A DNA stretch of 52,365 nt from Pseudomonadota bacterium (GTDB taxonomy: Bacteria > Pseudomonadota > Gammaproteobacteria > Acidiferrobacterales > Acidiferrobacteraceae), in the NCBI GenBank assembly GCA_021816625.1, contig JAKAXM010000011.1:22955-75319 (forward strand), given 5' to 3'. The notes under the pieces were generated by a model. It saw only the letters and a list, made by a program, of their open reading frames with translations, was not told where the DNA came from and did not search any database. The translations under genes were made by a program, and so were the position numbers. This document shows positions 1-9,126 of this stretch, piece by piece (the first letter of the stretch is position 1; every line of letters starts with the position of its first letter).

Positions 1-2331
1 TTGAATACCTACGAAAACGATGAGCTCGCGCGCATGACAAGCGGCGTATGGCAGGGCGTGGCCGATGAGATTCGCGGTCAGACGCATCGGCCGCTTGCGG
101 TGGCGCGTCTGGCGCAGCGCTGGGAGGTACTGGGCATACCGCCTCTAAGGCGCGCCCAACGCGAGGCGGAGTTGGTGGTGCAGGATGTTCCCGGTTTACA
201 GGCGATCGCCTGGGCCAATCCGGCCACGCGCGTATTGTGGCGGGTCCCGGGCGTCGACCGCGGACACGTGGTCGGCCGTCTCCTGAACGCCAATCCGGAG
301 CGGGCGCTGGCCCTGGCGCGGGCGCGCATGAGCGGACGGGCGGTCATGACCTCGCTTGTGTCCCTGTTCCGTGGCGGGCGGGGTTTTGCGGTGGTGGCGC
401 CCGTCCATAACGGCGCGGGTTTTCAGGGCTATCTCGTGGGCATATTCGCGACCCGCGGTCTGCTCACCCATCTCGTAGCCAATCTGTGGCAGGGCTATCA
501 CGTGAGCGTGGGTCTGCAGGGCCATGCCTTCTTTGTGCGGGGTCAGCCGGGCGCCCGGCGCTTCCGGGACGTGGGGCACGTGCATTTTCTCGGGCAGGAT
601 CTGCGGCTCGTGGTGAGCCCAGGCCCGCGCGTGATCAACAAGATCGCCGTGGGTCTGCCCATGATCGTTCTGGCAAGCGGGTTTTTGCTCGCGCTTTTTG
701 CTGCGGCCGCGGTCTACGCCATGCAGCAGGCCGAGCGTCATGCGGATTCCTTGGATCGCATGAACGCGGGCCTCGAGAATCTCGTGCTGGCCCGTACGGC
801 GGCCTTGCGGGAAGAACGGGAGCGGTGGCGCGTGACGCTCATGAGTATCGGCGACGGGGTGATCGTGACCGATGGCATGGGCCGGGTACGGGCCCTGAAC
901 GCCGAGGCCGAGCGCCTGACCGGTTATCGGGACGAGGAGGCCCGGGGACATGCGATTGATAGCATCCTACCGCTCTTTCGGGAACCGCAGGGTCCGCCCG
1001 TAGAGGGCCCGGTCGCCCAGGTCTTGCGCAGCGGGCAGGTGCAGCACCTGCGGGGTCCCGCGGTCCTTAAGAGCCGCGATGGCCGCCTGTTCCAAGTCAG
1101 TGATTCAGCGGCCCCGGTCCGTGACGAGGATGGCGAGATCACGGGGGCGGTCATGGTGTTTCGCGACGTGACCCAGCGCCAGGCCCTGGAAGAGCAGGCC
1201 ATGAAGGCCAAGAGCCTCGAATCCCTGGGGGTCCTGGCAGGGGGAATCGCCCATGATTTCAACAATATCCTGACGGCGATCTTTGGCAATATCACGCTTG
1301 CGAAGATCTATGCGCCGGCGGATGGGTCCCTGCAGGGGGCCTTGGCCGATGCCGAGCGGGCCAGCTGGCGGGCGCGCGAACTCACCTTCCAGTTGCTGAC
1401 CTTCGCCAAGGGCGGCGCACCCGTCAAGAAGCCCGGGTCGATCGGTGAAACCGTCCGGGACCTGACGAACTTTTTCCTGAAAGGCTCGGCAGTCCGGTCC
1501 GATATCGTGATACCCGAGGAGTTGTGGCCGACCGAATTCGATCCCGATCAGATGGGGCAGGTGGTGCAGAACATCGTTTTGAACGCCAAGGAGGCGATGG
1601 CCGATGCCGGCCGCTTGGAGGTGCGGGCCCGGAATGTCGCGATCGCGCCCGGGGAGGTCGCCGATCTCGTACCCGGGGATTACGTCGAGATTGCGTTTCG
1701 CGATAGCGGATCGGGGATCGAGAAGCAGTACCTCGAACGGATCTTCGATCCCTATTTTTCCTTAAAGCCGACCGGCACGGGTCTCGGACTTGCCGTTACC
1801 TACTCGGTTTTGAAGCGTCACCAGGGCATCGTCCGCGCGGATTCGGTGCCCGGGCAGGGGACCACGCTCACCCTGTATTTGCCGCGCGCGGGGATGGGGC
1901 GCCGCTCACTGGCGAGCGCCTCCGCGCCGCCGGCCCCGGTGAGTATAGCGGGGCGCGGGCGGCGGGTATTGCTCATGGATGACGATCGCGACGTGCGCGG
2001 GATCGGGGTGCAGCTCCTCAAGGCCCTCGGCTATGAGGTCAGCGAGGCCTCGGGGGGTGAGGAGGCGCTGCGTCTTTATGAGCAGGCTCGGGACCGGGCG
2101 CCCTTCGCGGTGGTGGTGCTCGATCTCACCGTTCCCGGAGGCATGGGCGGCAAGGAGTGTGTACGCCGCCTGCGGACCCAGGACCCGAACGTGCGCGCCA
2201 TTGTCGCGACCGGCTACTACACCGATCCCATCGTCGCGGAGTTCCAGAGCTATGGTTTTGCGGCGGCGGTGCAAAAGCCCTACCGCCTGGAGGATCTGGC
2301 CTCCGCCTTGACCCAGGTCCTCGGCGTCTAG
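1..2331 (+). CDS. Hybrid sensor histidine kinase (CHASE-like sensor, PAS, HisKA/HATPase, receiver), 5' end probably cut by window
   Basis: This is a membrane sensor kinase that autophosphorylates on His and passes phosphate to its own receiver domain. Residues 1-215 look like an extracytoplasmic CHASE-type sensor, followed by one membrane segment (about 218-240) and a short coiled coil. A PAS domain lies at about 275-390. The H-box GGIAHDFNN places the phospho-His at H418. The ATPase lobe has an N-box (QNIVLNAKEAM), G1 DSGSGI, F-box FDPYFS and G2 GTGLGL. The C-terminal receiver has the acidic cluster D660-D662, phospho-acceptor D708 and K759. The frame is open from base 1 and no first membrane segment is visible, so the TTG there is probably internal and the true start lies upstream. 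It is followed by two opgG-like genes and a second kinase with a closely similar core. No separate output domain is visible, so the partner regulator is unknown. Confidence 0.93.
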   Translation: MNTYENDELARMTSGVWQGVADEIRGQTHRPLAVARLAQRWEVLGIPPLRRAQREAELVVQDVPGLQAIAWANPATRVLWRVPGVDRGHVVGRLLNANPERALALARARMSGRAVMTSLVSLFRGGRGFAVVAPVHNGAGFQGYLVGIFATRGLLTHLVANLWQGYHVSVGLQGHAFFVRGQPGARRFRDVGHVHFLGQDLRLVVSPGPRVINKIAVGLPMIVLASGFLLALFAAAAVYAMQQAERHADSLDRMNAGLENLVLARTAALREERERWRVTLMSIGDGVIVTDGMGRVRALNAEAERLTGYRDEEARGHAIDSILPLFREPQGPPVEGPVAQVLRSGQVQHLRGPAVLKSRDGRLFQVSDSAAPVRDEDGEITGAVMVFRDVTQRQALEEQAMKAKSLESLGVLAGGIAHDFNNILTAIFGNITLAKIYAPADGSLQGALADAERASWRARELTFQLLTFAKGGAPVKKPGSIGETVRDLTNFFLKGSAVRSDIVIPEELWPTEFDPDQMGQVVQNIVLNAKEAMADAGRLEVRARNVAIAPGEVADLVPGDYVEIAFRDSGSGIEKQYLERIFDPYFSLKPTGTGLGLAVTYSVLKRHQGIVRADSVPGQGTTLTLYLPRAGMGRRSLASASAPPAPVSIAGRGRRVLLMDDDRDVRGIGVQLLKALGYEVSEASGGEEALRLYEQARDRAPFAVVVLDLTVPGGMGGKECVRRLRTQDPNVRAIVATGYYTDPIVAEFQSYGFAAAVQKPYRLEDLASALTQVLGV

Positions 2332-2421
2332 CGGGGTCGGCCGAACGGGGCTTGCGCATCCAGGCCCAGGCTTCGCACACTCTCGGCGTGGTGCTCGCAC
2401 ATACAGGCCAGGGAGGATCGA

Positions 2422-3978
2422 GTGCGACAGGCAGGATGCGGTGCGCGCGTGTTGGCGCGGGTTCTGGTCGGGCTTGCCGTGAGCCACGCAGGTGGCGCCG
2501 CGGGCCTCAATTTTGCCACGATCGTAAGGCAGGCCCGTCAGCTATCGGCGCAGCCCTTTCACAAAGCCCCACGGATCGCCGGTCTTGCGGATTTTACCTA
2601 CGACGATTACCGGAGTATCCACTTTCGGCCGAGCCAGACCCTGTGGCCCCGCCGCCGCTTTCATATGCAGTTTTTTGCGCCCGGTTACCGCTTCGTGCGC
2701 GCCGTGCGTCTCTATATGGTGACGGCGCGCGGGACTCGCCCCATCCGCTTTCGCCTCGCGCGTTTTCGCTATCCCCGAGGGCTCTATCCGCATCCGCTGC
2801 CGGCCCACCTCGGATACGCCGGGTTTCGCATACTTTATAACGGTTACCATCCGGGCCGCACGCCGCCGGCTACCAACAATCAAGTCATCGTGTTTCTGGG
2901 GGCGAGCTATTTTCGGGCCAAAGGGGCGCGCGAGCAGTTCGGTCTGTCGGCGCGCGCGCTCGCGATCGACACCATTGCCCCGCGTCCGGAAGAGTTCCCG
3001 CATTTCATCGCCTACTGGATTCGCAGGCCCGCCCGGCGCGCCCGTCACATCACGATCTATGGGCTCCTAAACAGCCCAAGCGTCACCGGCGCCGTGCGCT
3101 TCCGGATCCGGCCGGGACGCGCTGTGCACGTCGCCGTGCGCACGACCTTGTTTTTCCGGCGTCCGGTCTATGAGCTCGGCTTGGCCCCGTTGTCTAGCAT
3201 GTATATGTATGATCTGTGCGATCGTCGCCCGTGGGCCTATTTGCGGCCGGCCGTGCACGATTCCGAGGGCTTTTTGCTAAAGAGCGCGCAGGGCCTGCGC
3301 TGGCGACAACTGGCCAATCCCGCGCGCGTGCACCAGTTCATCTTCCCCGTCCGCCACCTCAAGGGTTTTGGTCTGATCCAGAGGGATCGGGATTTCTTTG
3401 ACTATCAGTCGGTTTCCATGGCCTATCAGGGCCGCCCCAGCGTATGGGTGCGGCCGCGCGGCCACTGGGGACCCGGTCGTGCAACCCTGGTGGAGATCCC
3501 CACGCCCAATGAGACCAATGACAATATCGCCATATTCTGGCAGCCCGCCCATCCGCCCCCGCTGCGGCGTGCCTACTCCTTGCGCTATACCCTGCTCTGG
3601 AATGGCCCGGGCCCGTCTGAGCGCGTGGCGCGGGTCGTAAGGACCCGGGAGAGCGCGCGTTGCGCCGGGCGCCCCGTCCGTTTTGTGGTGGATTTCCGAG
3701 GGGCGGCGCTGGCCCTTTACCGGCAGAACCCCGGGCTTTCGGCGCGTATCCGCGCCCCGGGGCCCGGGGATCTGATCGCGCAACGGCGCTTGCGCTTCGT
3801 AGGGCCGGACACGGCCCAGCTGCTTTTTACCGTAGCCGCCAAACGCCCGCCCGATCTGCGCGTAAGGGCCGCTCTTATGGCCCATGGTCGACCCGTGAGC
3901 GAGGTATGGGATTATGTGATCGCAGCCGAAGAGCCGCCCGTCCATGTCTTGTCGCGGCCGCCGGGGCCGCCGCGATGA
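2422..3978 (+). CDS. opgG: Periplasmic glucan biosynthesis protein OpgG/MdoG family (copy 1)
   Basis: OpgG-family proteins act in the periplasm on osmoregulated periplasmic glucans (OPGs), the beta-glucans made by OpgH; some members are beta-1,2-glucanases. The 518-residue length matches the family (about 510). An Ala/Val-rich signal peptide covers about residues 1-30. Family blocks are easy to see: FLGASYFRAKG near 155, EEFPHFIAYW near 195, the GFGLIQRDRDF block near 315, RPSVWVRPRGHWGPG near 335 and the ETNDNIAIFW block near 360. The GTG start has GGGAGG five bases upstream. The stop overlaps the start of the next, divergent opgG copy (ATGA). No opgH lies beside this copy; the only opgH is 6 kb downstream with its own opgG. 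The gene sits between two hybrid kinases. The glucan substrate is inferred from family membership. Confidence 0.9.
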   Translation: MRQAGCGARVLARVLVGLAVSHAGGAAGLNFATIVRQARQLSAQPFHKAPRIAGLADFTYDDYRSIHFRPSQTLWPRRRFHMQFFAPGYRFVRAVRLYMVTARGTRPIRFRLARFRYPRGLYPHPLPAHLGYAGFRILYNGYHPGRTPPATNNQVIVFLGASYFRAKGAREQFGLSARALAIDTIAPRPEEFPHFIAYWIRRPARRARHITIYGLLNSPSVTGAVRFRIRPGRAVHVAVRTTLFFRRPVYELGLAPLSSMYMYDLCDRRPWAYLRPAVHDSEGFLLKSAQGLRWRQLANPARVHQFIFPVRHLKGFGLIQRDRDFFDYQSVSMAYQGRPSVWVRPRGHWGPGRATLVEIPTPNETNDNIAIFWQPAHPPPLRRAYSLRYTLLWNGPGPSERVARVVRTRESARCAGRPVRFVVDFRGAALALYRQNPGLSARIRAPGPGDLIAQRRLRFVGPDTAQLLFTVAAKRPPDLRVRAALMAHGRPVSEVWDYVIAAEEPPVHVLSRPPGPPR

Positions 3979-5306
3979 CTGGCCCTAAAGGCGTGTGCCG
4001 ATGCCGCGGCCGTCTGCGAATGATCGCCTGGGCAGGGGTCGTCACGGCGTCTGCGGGGACGGGGGTGGGGGCCCACACATGGGTCGTGCCGCTGGTGGCC
4101 ATACCCCCGCGCCCCCCGGGCTTTGTGCTTGCGCGCGGGCGCTTTGGCGCCGGGCGTGTGGTCCTGTGCCGGCGTGGGGCCGCGGGAGGGCTGCGCGTGA
4201 CCATCCGCGGCGTCTTGTCGACGCCGGCTGTGTGTCGGCGTGTGGAAGTGGTATCGGCCGCGGAAGGCCTTGGTCGAACCGTGTTGCTGGCCATCGGCGC
4301 GCGCTCGTTTTGGGCGGTCCCGCGCGGGGCCGCGCGTGGTACGGTTGCCGAGGCCCTAGGTCCGGGGGTAGCAGGCCGTTTCCGCACGGTGACCATCGCC
4401 GTCGGGGGGCGTGATCTTGACGTCACGGCGCGCGCCCGCGGGCCCGCGGCGCAGCTGTCCTACCGGTTCCGGGTACGGGCCGGCCGCGGCGTGGACATGC
4501 GCGTGGCGGCCGCCTGGGTATTCACGCAGGCCCCGCCCCCGCGATGGGGTCTGCCGGCCTTGGCGAGCTTTTACCATTACGGGGTAGGGGGGCCGATGCC
4601 GCCCTCCGCCATCGATCTCGCCGACCACGGGGCCGATGGCCTGTGGATTGCGGGGGGCCGGCATGAGTCGTGGGTGCCGCTGACGGACCCGCGCGCCCCC
4701 TTGGTGTGGACCGTCGGTGCTGGGTCCGTACGGGCCTTCGGGCTTTTGCAGCGTGACCGCCGGCGGGACGGGTATGGGGTTCATGCCGCGCGTCTGAGGG
4801 ACGCGGCAGACGTCCGCGCGTGCGTGGGGCGGGGGACCGGAGACCTCATCCTCGAGGAGTGGCCGGCAGCCGCCCGCGGGCGCAACGTGCGGGTAGTCTA
4901 TAACAGGAGACCGGGGCTTGGGCGCCGGCGCGGCGCGAGCCGCTATCGGCTGTCATGGACCCGTGGACAGCCAAGGCCTAGGCCTACGGCGCGGGTCGTG
5001 TCGTCTTTGGTCGGCGGTGATGCGCCGACCGGGGCGCGCAAGTATGTCATCGACTACGTCGGCGGGGCATTGGCCCCGGGGCGCTTGAGGCAGCGTGTGC
5101 GCGGACATGTCCAGGTGCGGCCGGACACCTGGGTTACGCAAGATACGGTCGGCTTTAATCCTTATACGGGCGGGTACCGTCAAGTCGTCCAGGTCCTGCC
5201 GGTAGCGGGCCAACCGGTGCACATCCGCGCCTGGCTCACGGTCGCCGGGGCCACCGTCTCTGAGATCTGGCGCGCGGTGTTGTCGTCCCCGCGAATCGGC
5301 CGCTGA
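3975..5306 (+). CDS. Divergent, probably degenerate OpgG-like periplasmic protein (copy 2)
   Basis: The protein has 443 residues and starts at an ATG that overlaps the stop of the preceding opgG, so translation is probably coupled. A signal peptide ends near GVGA-HT (about residue 33); an in-frame ATG at 4020 is an alternative start. The OpgG/MdoG fold can be recognised from the block AFGLLQRDR near 255, the central LASFYHYG segment corresponding to LSSMYMYD in copy 1, and the C-terminal SEIWRAVL segment corresponding to SEVWDYVI. The RPSxWVxPxGxWGxG and TNDN blocks kept by the other two copies are absent or replaced. Composition is unusually rich in Arg, Gly and Ala. It may be a non-catalytic partner of copy 1 or a decaying duplicate. 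The single intact 1.3 kb frame argues against a pseudogene. Confidence 0.75.
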   Translation: MTGPKGVCRCRGRLRMIAWAGVVTASAGTGVGAHTWVVPLVAIPPRPPGFVLARGRFGAGRVVLCRRGAAGGLRVTIRGVLSTPAVCRRVEVVSAAEGLGRTVLLAIGARSFWAVPRGAARGTVAEALGPGVAGRFRTVTIAVGGRDLDVTARARGPAAQLSYRFRVRAGRGVDMRVAAAWVFTQAPPPRWGLPALASFYHYGVGGPMPPSAIDLADHGADGLWIAGGRHESWVPLTDPRAPLVWTVGAGSVRAFGLLQRDRRRDGYGVHAARLRDAADVRACVGRGTGDLILEEWPAAARGRNVRVVYNRRPGLGRRRGASRYRLSWTRGQPRPRPTARVVSSLVGGDAPTGARKYVIDYVGGALAPGRLRQRVRGHVQVRPDTWVTQDTVGFNPYTGGYRQVVQVLPVAGQPVHIRAWLTVAGATVSEIWRAVLSSPRIGR

Positions 5307-5360
5307 CCCGGCATGGCCGAGCTTGCCGGTGCGCGCGATCGCGGTTCACACTAGGCCATC

Positions 5361-7643
5361 GTGGCAAGCACGGGAGATCGGATGGACGGGGAGGCGTTGG
5401 GGTGGCGGGAGCAGGCCTTCGCCGCGTTTACGCAGGCGGTGACGGAGGCGCTCATCGCGTGGGATCTCGACGGGCGGGTACGCGTATTCAATGTCGGCGC
5501 GGAGCGTCTCTATGGTTATGCCGCCAGCGCGATAGTCGACCACGAAGGCCCGCTGCCCCTGCTTGCGGGAGAGGCCGGCCCTTGGCCACCGCGAACCCTG
5601 CCGGCCCCCGTGTCGCTCGAGCTGATCCGCGTGCGGCAGGACGGGGTGTCGGTGGCCATCCTCGCGCAATTGGTTCCGATCCGAGATGCGGCCGGTGCGC
5701 TCGTGGGGGTGGCCGAGATCGGCCGGCCGGCGCCGCATCCGCTCGCGCTGGCGCGTACCCAGCAGCAAGCCGCGAAGCTTCATCTATCCGCCATCGTCGA
5801 GTCCTCCGAGGACGCCATCATCAGCAAGTCCCTGAAGGGGATCATCCAATCCTGGAACCGAGGGGCCGAACGGGTCTTTGGTTACACGGCCGAAGAGGCC
5901 GTGGGGCGTCCGGTCACTATGTTGATACCGGATGACAGGCGGGATGAGGAAGAGGCCATTTTATCGCGTATCCGTGCGGGGGAGCGCGTTCAACATTATG
6001 AGACCGTGCGGGTCCGCAGGGACGGGCGCCTGATCCGCGTTTCGCTTACGGTATCGCCCGTCTACGATGTCGAGGGGCGTATCGTCGGTGCCTCGAAGAT
6101 CGCCCGGGACATCACGGCGCAGCGCCTCGCAGAGCAGGCGCTGGCCGATTCCGAAGAGCGGCTACGCACCGTTTTGGAGGTCGCGCCGGTCATCCTCTTT
6201 GCCTGCGACACCGCCGGCCGGCTGACGCTTTTGCGAGGGCCGGCCGTGGCGACGCTTGGCTTGAAGAGCGAAGGTCTGCTCGGACGCCCCTTCACGGGCC
6301 TAAGCCGGGGACCGGCTGCCACGTTCTCGGAATATCTGGTGCGGGCGCTCGCCGGCGTGCGCGGCGCGACCATCATAGGGATCGCCGGGCGTCTCATGGA
6401 TGTTCGGTTTCTGCCGGTGACCGATGCCGACGGGCGGATCAGCGGGGTCGGCGGGGTCGCCATCGACGTTACCAATGAACGCAAGCGCCATGAGGAGGCG
6501 CTGCGCGCGACCAAATGGGAGGCGCTGAGCGCGCTTGCGGGCGGCATCGCCCATGATTTCAACAACGTGCTGGCCGCGATCGTCGGTAACCTCGGGCTCG
6601 CCCGGATCAAGATAGACGCGGACAGCGAGGTGGCGCGCTTCATTCAGGAATCCGAGAAGGCGGCCCTTCAGGCGCGGGGCTTGACCCGGCAGCTACTGGG
6701 TCTCACCGATCGACAGCGCCCGGTGCGCCATGTCGTGGATTTAAGTGGCCTGATCGAGTCGACGGTGCGTTTTGCCCTGGGCGGCAGTAACGTGCGGGCC
6801 GACATCCTCGTCGTCCGCGACCTCTGGCCGGTGTGGGGCGACGAAGGCCAGCTGAGCCAGGTCCTGAACAATCTCGTGATCAACGCGCAGCAGGCCATGT
6901 CGCAGGGCGGCGTCCTCGAGGTATTGGCGCGCAATGTAAGCCTGGCTGGGCACGAGAGCGGGTTGGCGGCCGGCGACTATGTGCGCGTGGATTGTGTCGA
7001 TCACGGCAGCGGTATCGACCAGGCCGATCTCGCGCGCATCTTCGATCCGTATTTTACGACCAAGCCCCACGGCAGCGGCCTGGGCTTGACGACGAGCGCC
7101 CGCATCATACGCGACCATGGGGGGCTGATCGAGATGGTTTCGAACCCGAAGGATGGTACCCGGGCCCGTTTTTATCTGCCCCGCTTCGTGGAGCAGCGGC
7201 CGCCCGCCCGAGGCCCGCTACCCCTTCAATCCAAGGGGCGCATCCTGTTCATGGATGACGACGAGCCGGTGCGCAAGGTCGCCCATGCCATGCTGAGCTA
7301 TCTCGGCTATGATGTATGCCTGACTGCGGACGGCTCGGCGGCCTTGCGGGAGTACCAGAAGGGCACCTTCGACGTAGTGATCCTCGATCTCACGGTACGC
7401 GACGGACTAGGGGGCCTTGCCACCCTTGAGCGCCTGCGGGCCCTGAACCCCGGGGTTTTGGCCATCGTGTCGAGCGGATATTCGAGCGATCCCGTGATGG
7501 CCGATCACGAGCGCTACGGCTTTGCCGCCAAGGTCCCTAAACCGTATACGCCCGAGGCCCTGGACGCGGCTATCGTCCCCTTGGTGGCGCGGGCTCGCGC
7601 CGACCGTCTCGGCGGCCAGGCCGCCCCGGCGCGCGGGGCTTGA
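5361..7643 (+). CDS. Soluble multi-PAS hybrid histidine kinase with receiver domain
   Basis: This cytosolic sensor kinase of 760 residues has no membrane segment. Three PAS domains can be traced at about 12-120, 142-252 (SWNRGAERVFGYTAEEAVG is typical of PAS) and 265-375. The kinase H-box GGIAHDFNNVL gives phospho-His H398. The ATPase has N-box NNLVINAQQAM, G1 DHGSGI, FDPYFTTK and GSGLGL. The receiver begins RILFMDDDEPVRK, with phospho-acceptor D676 and a C-terminal KPY. The kinase-receiver half closely resembles that of the kinase at the left end of the window, so the two probably arose by duplication and may share a pathway. The GTG start at 5361 is used; ATG 5382 is possible. It lies 54 bp after the second opgG-like gene on the same strand. 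Confidence 0.93.
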   Translation: MASTGDRMDGEALGWREQAFAAFTQAVTEALIAWDLDGRVRVFNVGAERLYGYAASAIVDHEGPLPLLAGEAGPWPPRTLPAPVSLELIRVRQDGVSVAILAQLVPIRDAAGALVGVAEIGRPAPHPLALARTQQQAAKLHLSAIVESSEDAIISKSLKGIIQSWNRGAERVFGYTAEEAVGRPVTMLIPDDRRDEEEAILSRIRAGERVQHYETVRVRRDGRLIRVSLTVSPVYDVEGRIVGASKIARDITAQRLAEQALADSEERLRTVLEVAPVILFACDTAGRLTLLRGPAVATLGLKSEGLLGRPFTGLSRGPAATFSEYLVRALAGVRGATIIGIAGRLMDVRFLPVTDADGRISGVGGVAIDVTNERKRHEEALRATKWEALSALAGGIAHDFNNVLAAIVGNLGLARIKIDADSEVARFIQESEKAALQARGLTRQLLGLTDRQRPVRHVVDLSGLIESTVRFALGGSNVRADILVVRDLWPVWGDEGQLSQVLNNLVINAQQAMSQGGVLEVLARNVSLAGHESGLAAGDYVRVDCVDHGSGIDQADLARIFDPYFTTKPHGSGLGLTTSARIIRDHGGLIEMVSNPKDGTRARFYLPRFVEQRPPARGPLPLQSKGRILFMDDDEPVRKVAHAMLSYLGYDVCLTADGSAALREYQKGTFDVVILDLTVRDGLGGLATLERLRALNPGVLAIVSSGYSSDPVMADHERYGFAAKVPKPYTPEALDAAIVPLVARARADRLGGQAAPARGA

Positions 7644-7669
7644 GGGGCATGCCTTAGGGGAGGTGAGAC

Positions 7670-8089
7670 ATGACGAAACGGAGTGGATCGCGCCGTCCTG
7701 GCGCGGCTTTGGATAATGACCGGCTCGATGCCATCGTCGCCAAGGCGCATAAGGAGGCCTTCGTGCGGATGCGCGGCTACCGGGAGCAGTCCCTGCGCCT
7801 GCACCCGCACGTCTGCGCCCGCTGCGGGCGCGCCTTCGAGGCCGGCAACCTGCATGAGCTTACGGTGCACCACAAGGATCACAATCACGACCACAATCCA
7901 CCGGACGGGAGCAACTGGGAGAATTTGTGTCTTTACTGCCATGACTGGGAGCACCAGAAGTATTCCTACGCGGTGACCGGGGCAGAAGCGGGTTTTGGGC
8001 TCACTGGGGCCGCCCCGCCCGCCCCCGAGGTCACGCATAGCCCGTTTGCGGCCCTGAAGGAGGCCCTGGCCAAAAAGCGCACGAGTTGA
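7670..8089 (+). CDS. yajD: HNH nuclease family protein, YajD type
   Basis: This is a small soluble protein of 139 residues with an HNH-type zinc-finger nuclease fold. The CARCGR pair of Cys lies near residue 45, followed by the HHKDHNHDHN His/Asp block near 65, the NWENLCLYCHDWEHQKY block near 82 and a Ser/Pro-rich tail. This layout, CxxC then HHxDHN then LCxxCH, is that of E. coli YajD (115 residues), whose role is not known experimentally. GGGGAGGTGA stands just before the ATG and gives a good ribosome site. The gene starts 26 bp after the hybrid kinase and may be read from the same message. It converges on the cold-shock gene. Confidence 0.88.
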   Translation: MTKRSGSRRPGAALDNDRLDAIVAKAHKEAFVRMRGYREQSLRLHPHVCARCGRAFEAGNLHELTVHHKDHNHDHNPPDGSNWENLCLYCHDWEHQKYSYAVTGAEAGFGLTGAAPPAPEVTHSPFAALKEALAKKRTS

Positions 8090-8107
8090 GGCGCGGATAC
8101 GCCGCCC

Positions 8108-8145
8108 AAAGAAAAGGCCGGCAGACCCCGTAGGATCGGCCGGCC
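8108..8145 (-). terminator. Intrinsic terminator of the cold-shock gene (leftward)
   Basis: Read leftward, a 7-bp perfect stem (8139-8145 with 8116-8122, arms GGCCGGC/GCCGGCC) with a 16-base loop is followed by TTTTCTTT at 8115-8108. It lies just past the stop of the leftward cold-shock gene. Read rightward there is no T run, so it serves only the minus strand. Confidence 0.8.
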
Positions 8146-8170
8146 CGGTCACGACTTGCGGGAGCCGCCC

Positions 8171-8374
8171 TTAGGCGGGCGACACCTGCGTGGCCTGAAG
8201 GCCCTTCGGCCCCTTTTCAACTTGATAGGTCACTGCCTGACCTTCGGCCAGGGTCTTAAAGCCCGAGCCCGTGATCGCGGAGAAATGCACGAATACGTCC
8301 GCGCTGCCATCCGAGGGAGAGATAAAGCCAAAGCCCTTCGATTCATTGAACCACTTCACTGTTCCTGTTGCCAT
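8171..8374 (-). CDS. Cold-shock domain protein (CspA family)
   Basis: This single-stranded nucleic-acid binding protein of 67 residues is one OB-fold cold-shock domain. It shows both RNA-binding motifs: KGFGFI at about 13-18 and VFVHF at about 27-31. It starts [14 protein letters not shown], a very typical N-terminus. A GAGG lies ten bases before the ATG. Members bind RNA and act as RNA chaperones or transcription antiterminators; whether this one is cold-inducible cannot be told. A long AT-richer leader lies upstream (about 8375-8480). A terminator stands immediately downstream. It converges with yajD. Confidence 0.96.
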   Translation of the reverse strand: MATGTVKWFNESKGFGFISPSDGSADVFVHFSAITGSGFKTLAEGQAVTYQVEKGPKGLQATQVSPA

Positions 8375-8757
8375 TCTGGTATTGCCTCGATTGAGAAAGT
8401 CACATCCCCATTATCAGGGTATAATTGCAGGACCAAAAGGATATATACGGGAAATTACCGGTTGGAACTTCGTGTAACGTCCTAGAGAGCGGCTGCAATG
8501 GGGCTACGCTACGCTACTTGCGCCCCGCTTGCAACAGGAGAAACGGGCGGCGGGACCTAGGTCGGACGTCCGGGGCGGGCCCGAGTTGTCACAATGCCTG
8601 GGTCTGGCGCGCGCGGCGGGGAACTTAGGCGGCGCTGGGGGGGACTTACAGCATACGGAACGCACGGGGCGGTGCCGCAGGGACGGGCGCGTCCCGGCAA
8701 TGGCGAGAGGGTGGGGTCTGGTGAGAAGTGGGGCAGGGCAGATTGCAGCGGGACGCC
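8375..8757. other. Intergenic region with divergent leaders of the cold-shock and glucan genes
   Basis: No convincing gene is present. The left part (8375-8470) is AT-richer than its surroundings and should hold the leftward cold-shock promoter and leader; ATTATACCCTGATAAT-like sequence is present around 8410-8425 on the minus strand, but no well-spaced -35/-10 pair stands out. At about 8506-8520 there is a short tandem (CTACG repeated). The right part is G-rich and leads into the small gene before opgH. Confidence 0.5.
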
Positions 8758-9126
8758 ATGGTCGCCGATAAGCGAACGCACAGACGGGTGCAGGTCATAC
8801 CGCTCGATGTCCATGATCCGGGCGATATTCAGGCACGGGTGCGGGCCTACTTGGGCGTATTGGGGATGCCGGAAGGGCGGATCGAGACGCTGGTGGAGAC
8901 GGCCTGTGCGGGGGCGGCCCATGGCGGCGATGCGTTTCGCCGGCTGCGCGCAGCCCTCGTAGACCATCTCGCTGCGACCGAGCCCGGGGTCGCGGATGAC
9001 CCGGAATGTGCGGGGCTTGCCCGGCTCGCCTTGTGGCTCGACGCCCCGGCCGCCGCTTTGGAATCGCTGCCCGTAAGCCCCCCACTGATCCGCCAGCCCA
9101 TGGCCTCCGAGCGGGACCTCTCATGA
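8758..9126 (+). CDS. Small unknown protein encoded directly before opgH
   Basis: The predicted protein has 122 residues, is soluble, mostly helical, and has no signal peptide. I do not recognise a named domain. The stop overlaps the opgH start (ATGA at 9123-9126), so the two are probably translationally coupled. Its C-terminus, PPLIRQPMASERDLS, recalls the short segment that precedes the first membrane helix in full-length OpgH proteins. The downstream OpgH lacks the roughly 140-residue cytoplasmic N-terminus of E. coli OpgH. One reading is that this gene supplies that cytoplasmic domain as a separate chain; another is that it is an unrelated accessory protein. The start could also be GTG 8728; ATG 8758 has only a weak GGGA upstream. 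Confidence 0.6.
   Translation: MVADKRTHRRVQVIPLDVHDPGDIQARVRAYLGVLGMPEGRIETLVETACAGAAHGGDAFRRLRAALVDHLAATEPGVADDPECAGLARLALWLDAPAAALESLPVSPPLIRQPMASERDLS

Noticed and set aside
196-951. Long leftward open frame (251 codons) opposite the first kinase
   Set aside because: It is antisense to well-conserved kinase domains; long antisense frames are expected in DNA of this GC content, and its translation shows no domain.
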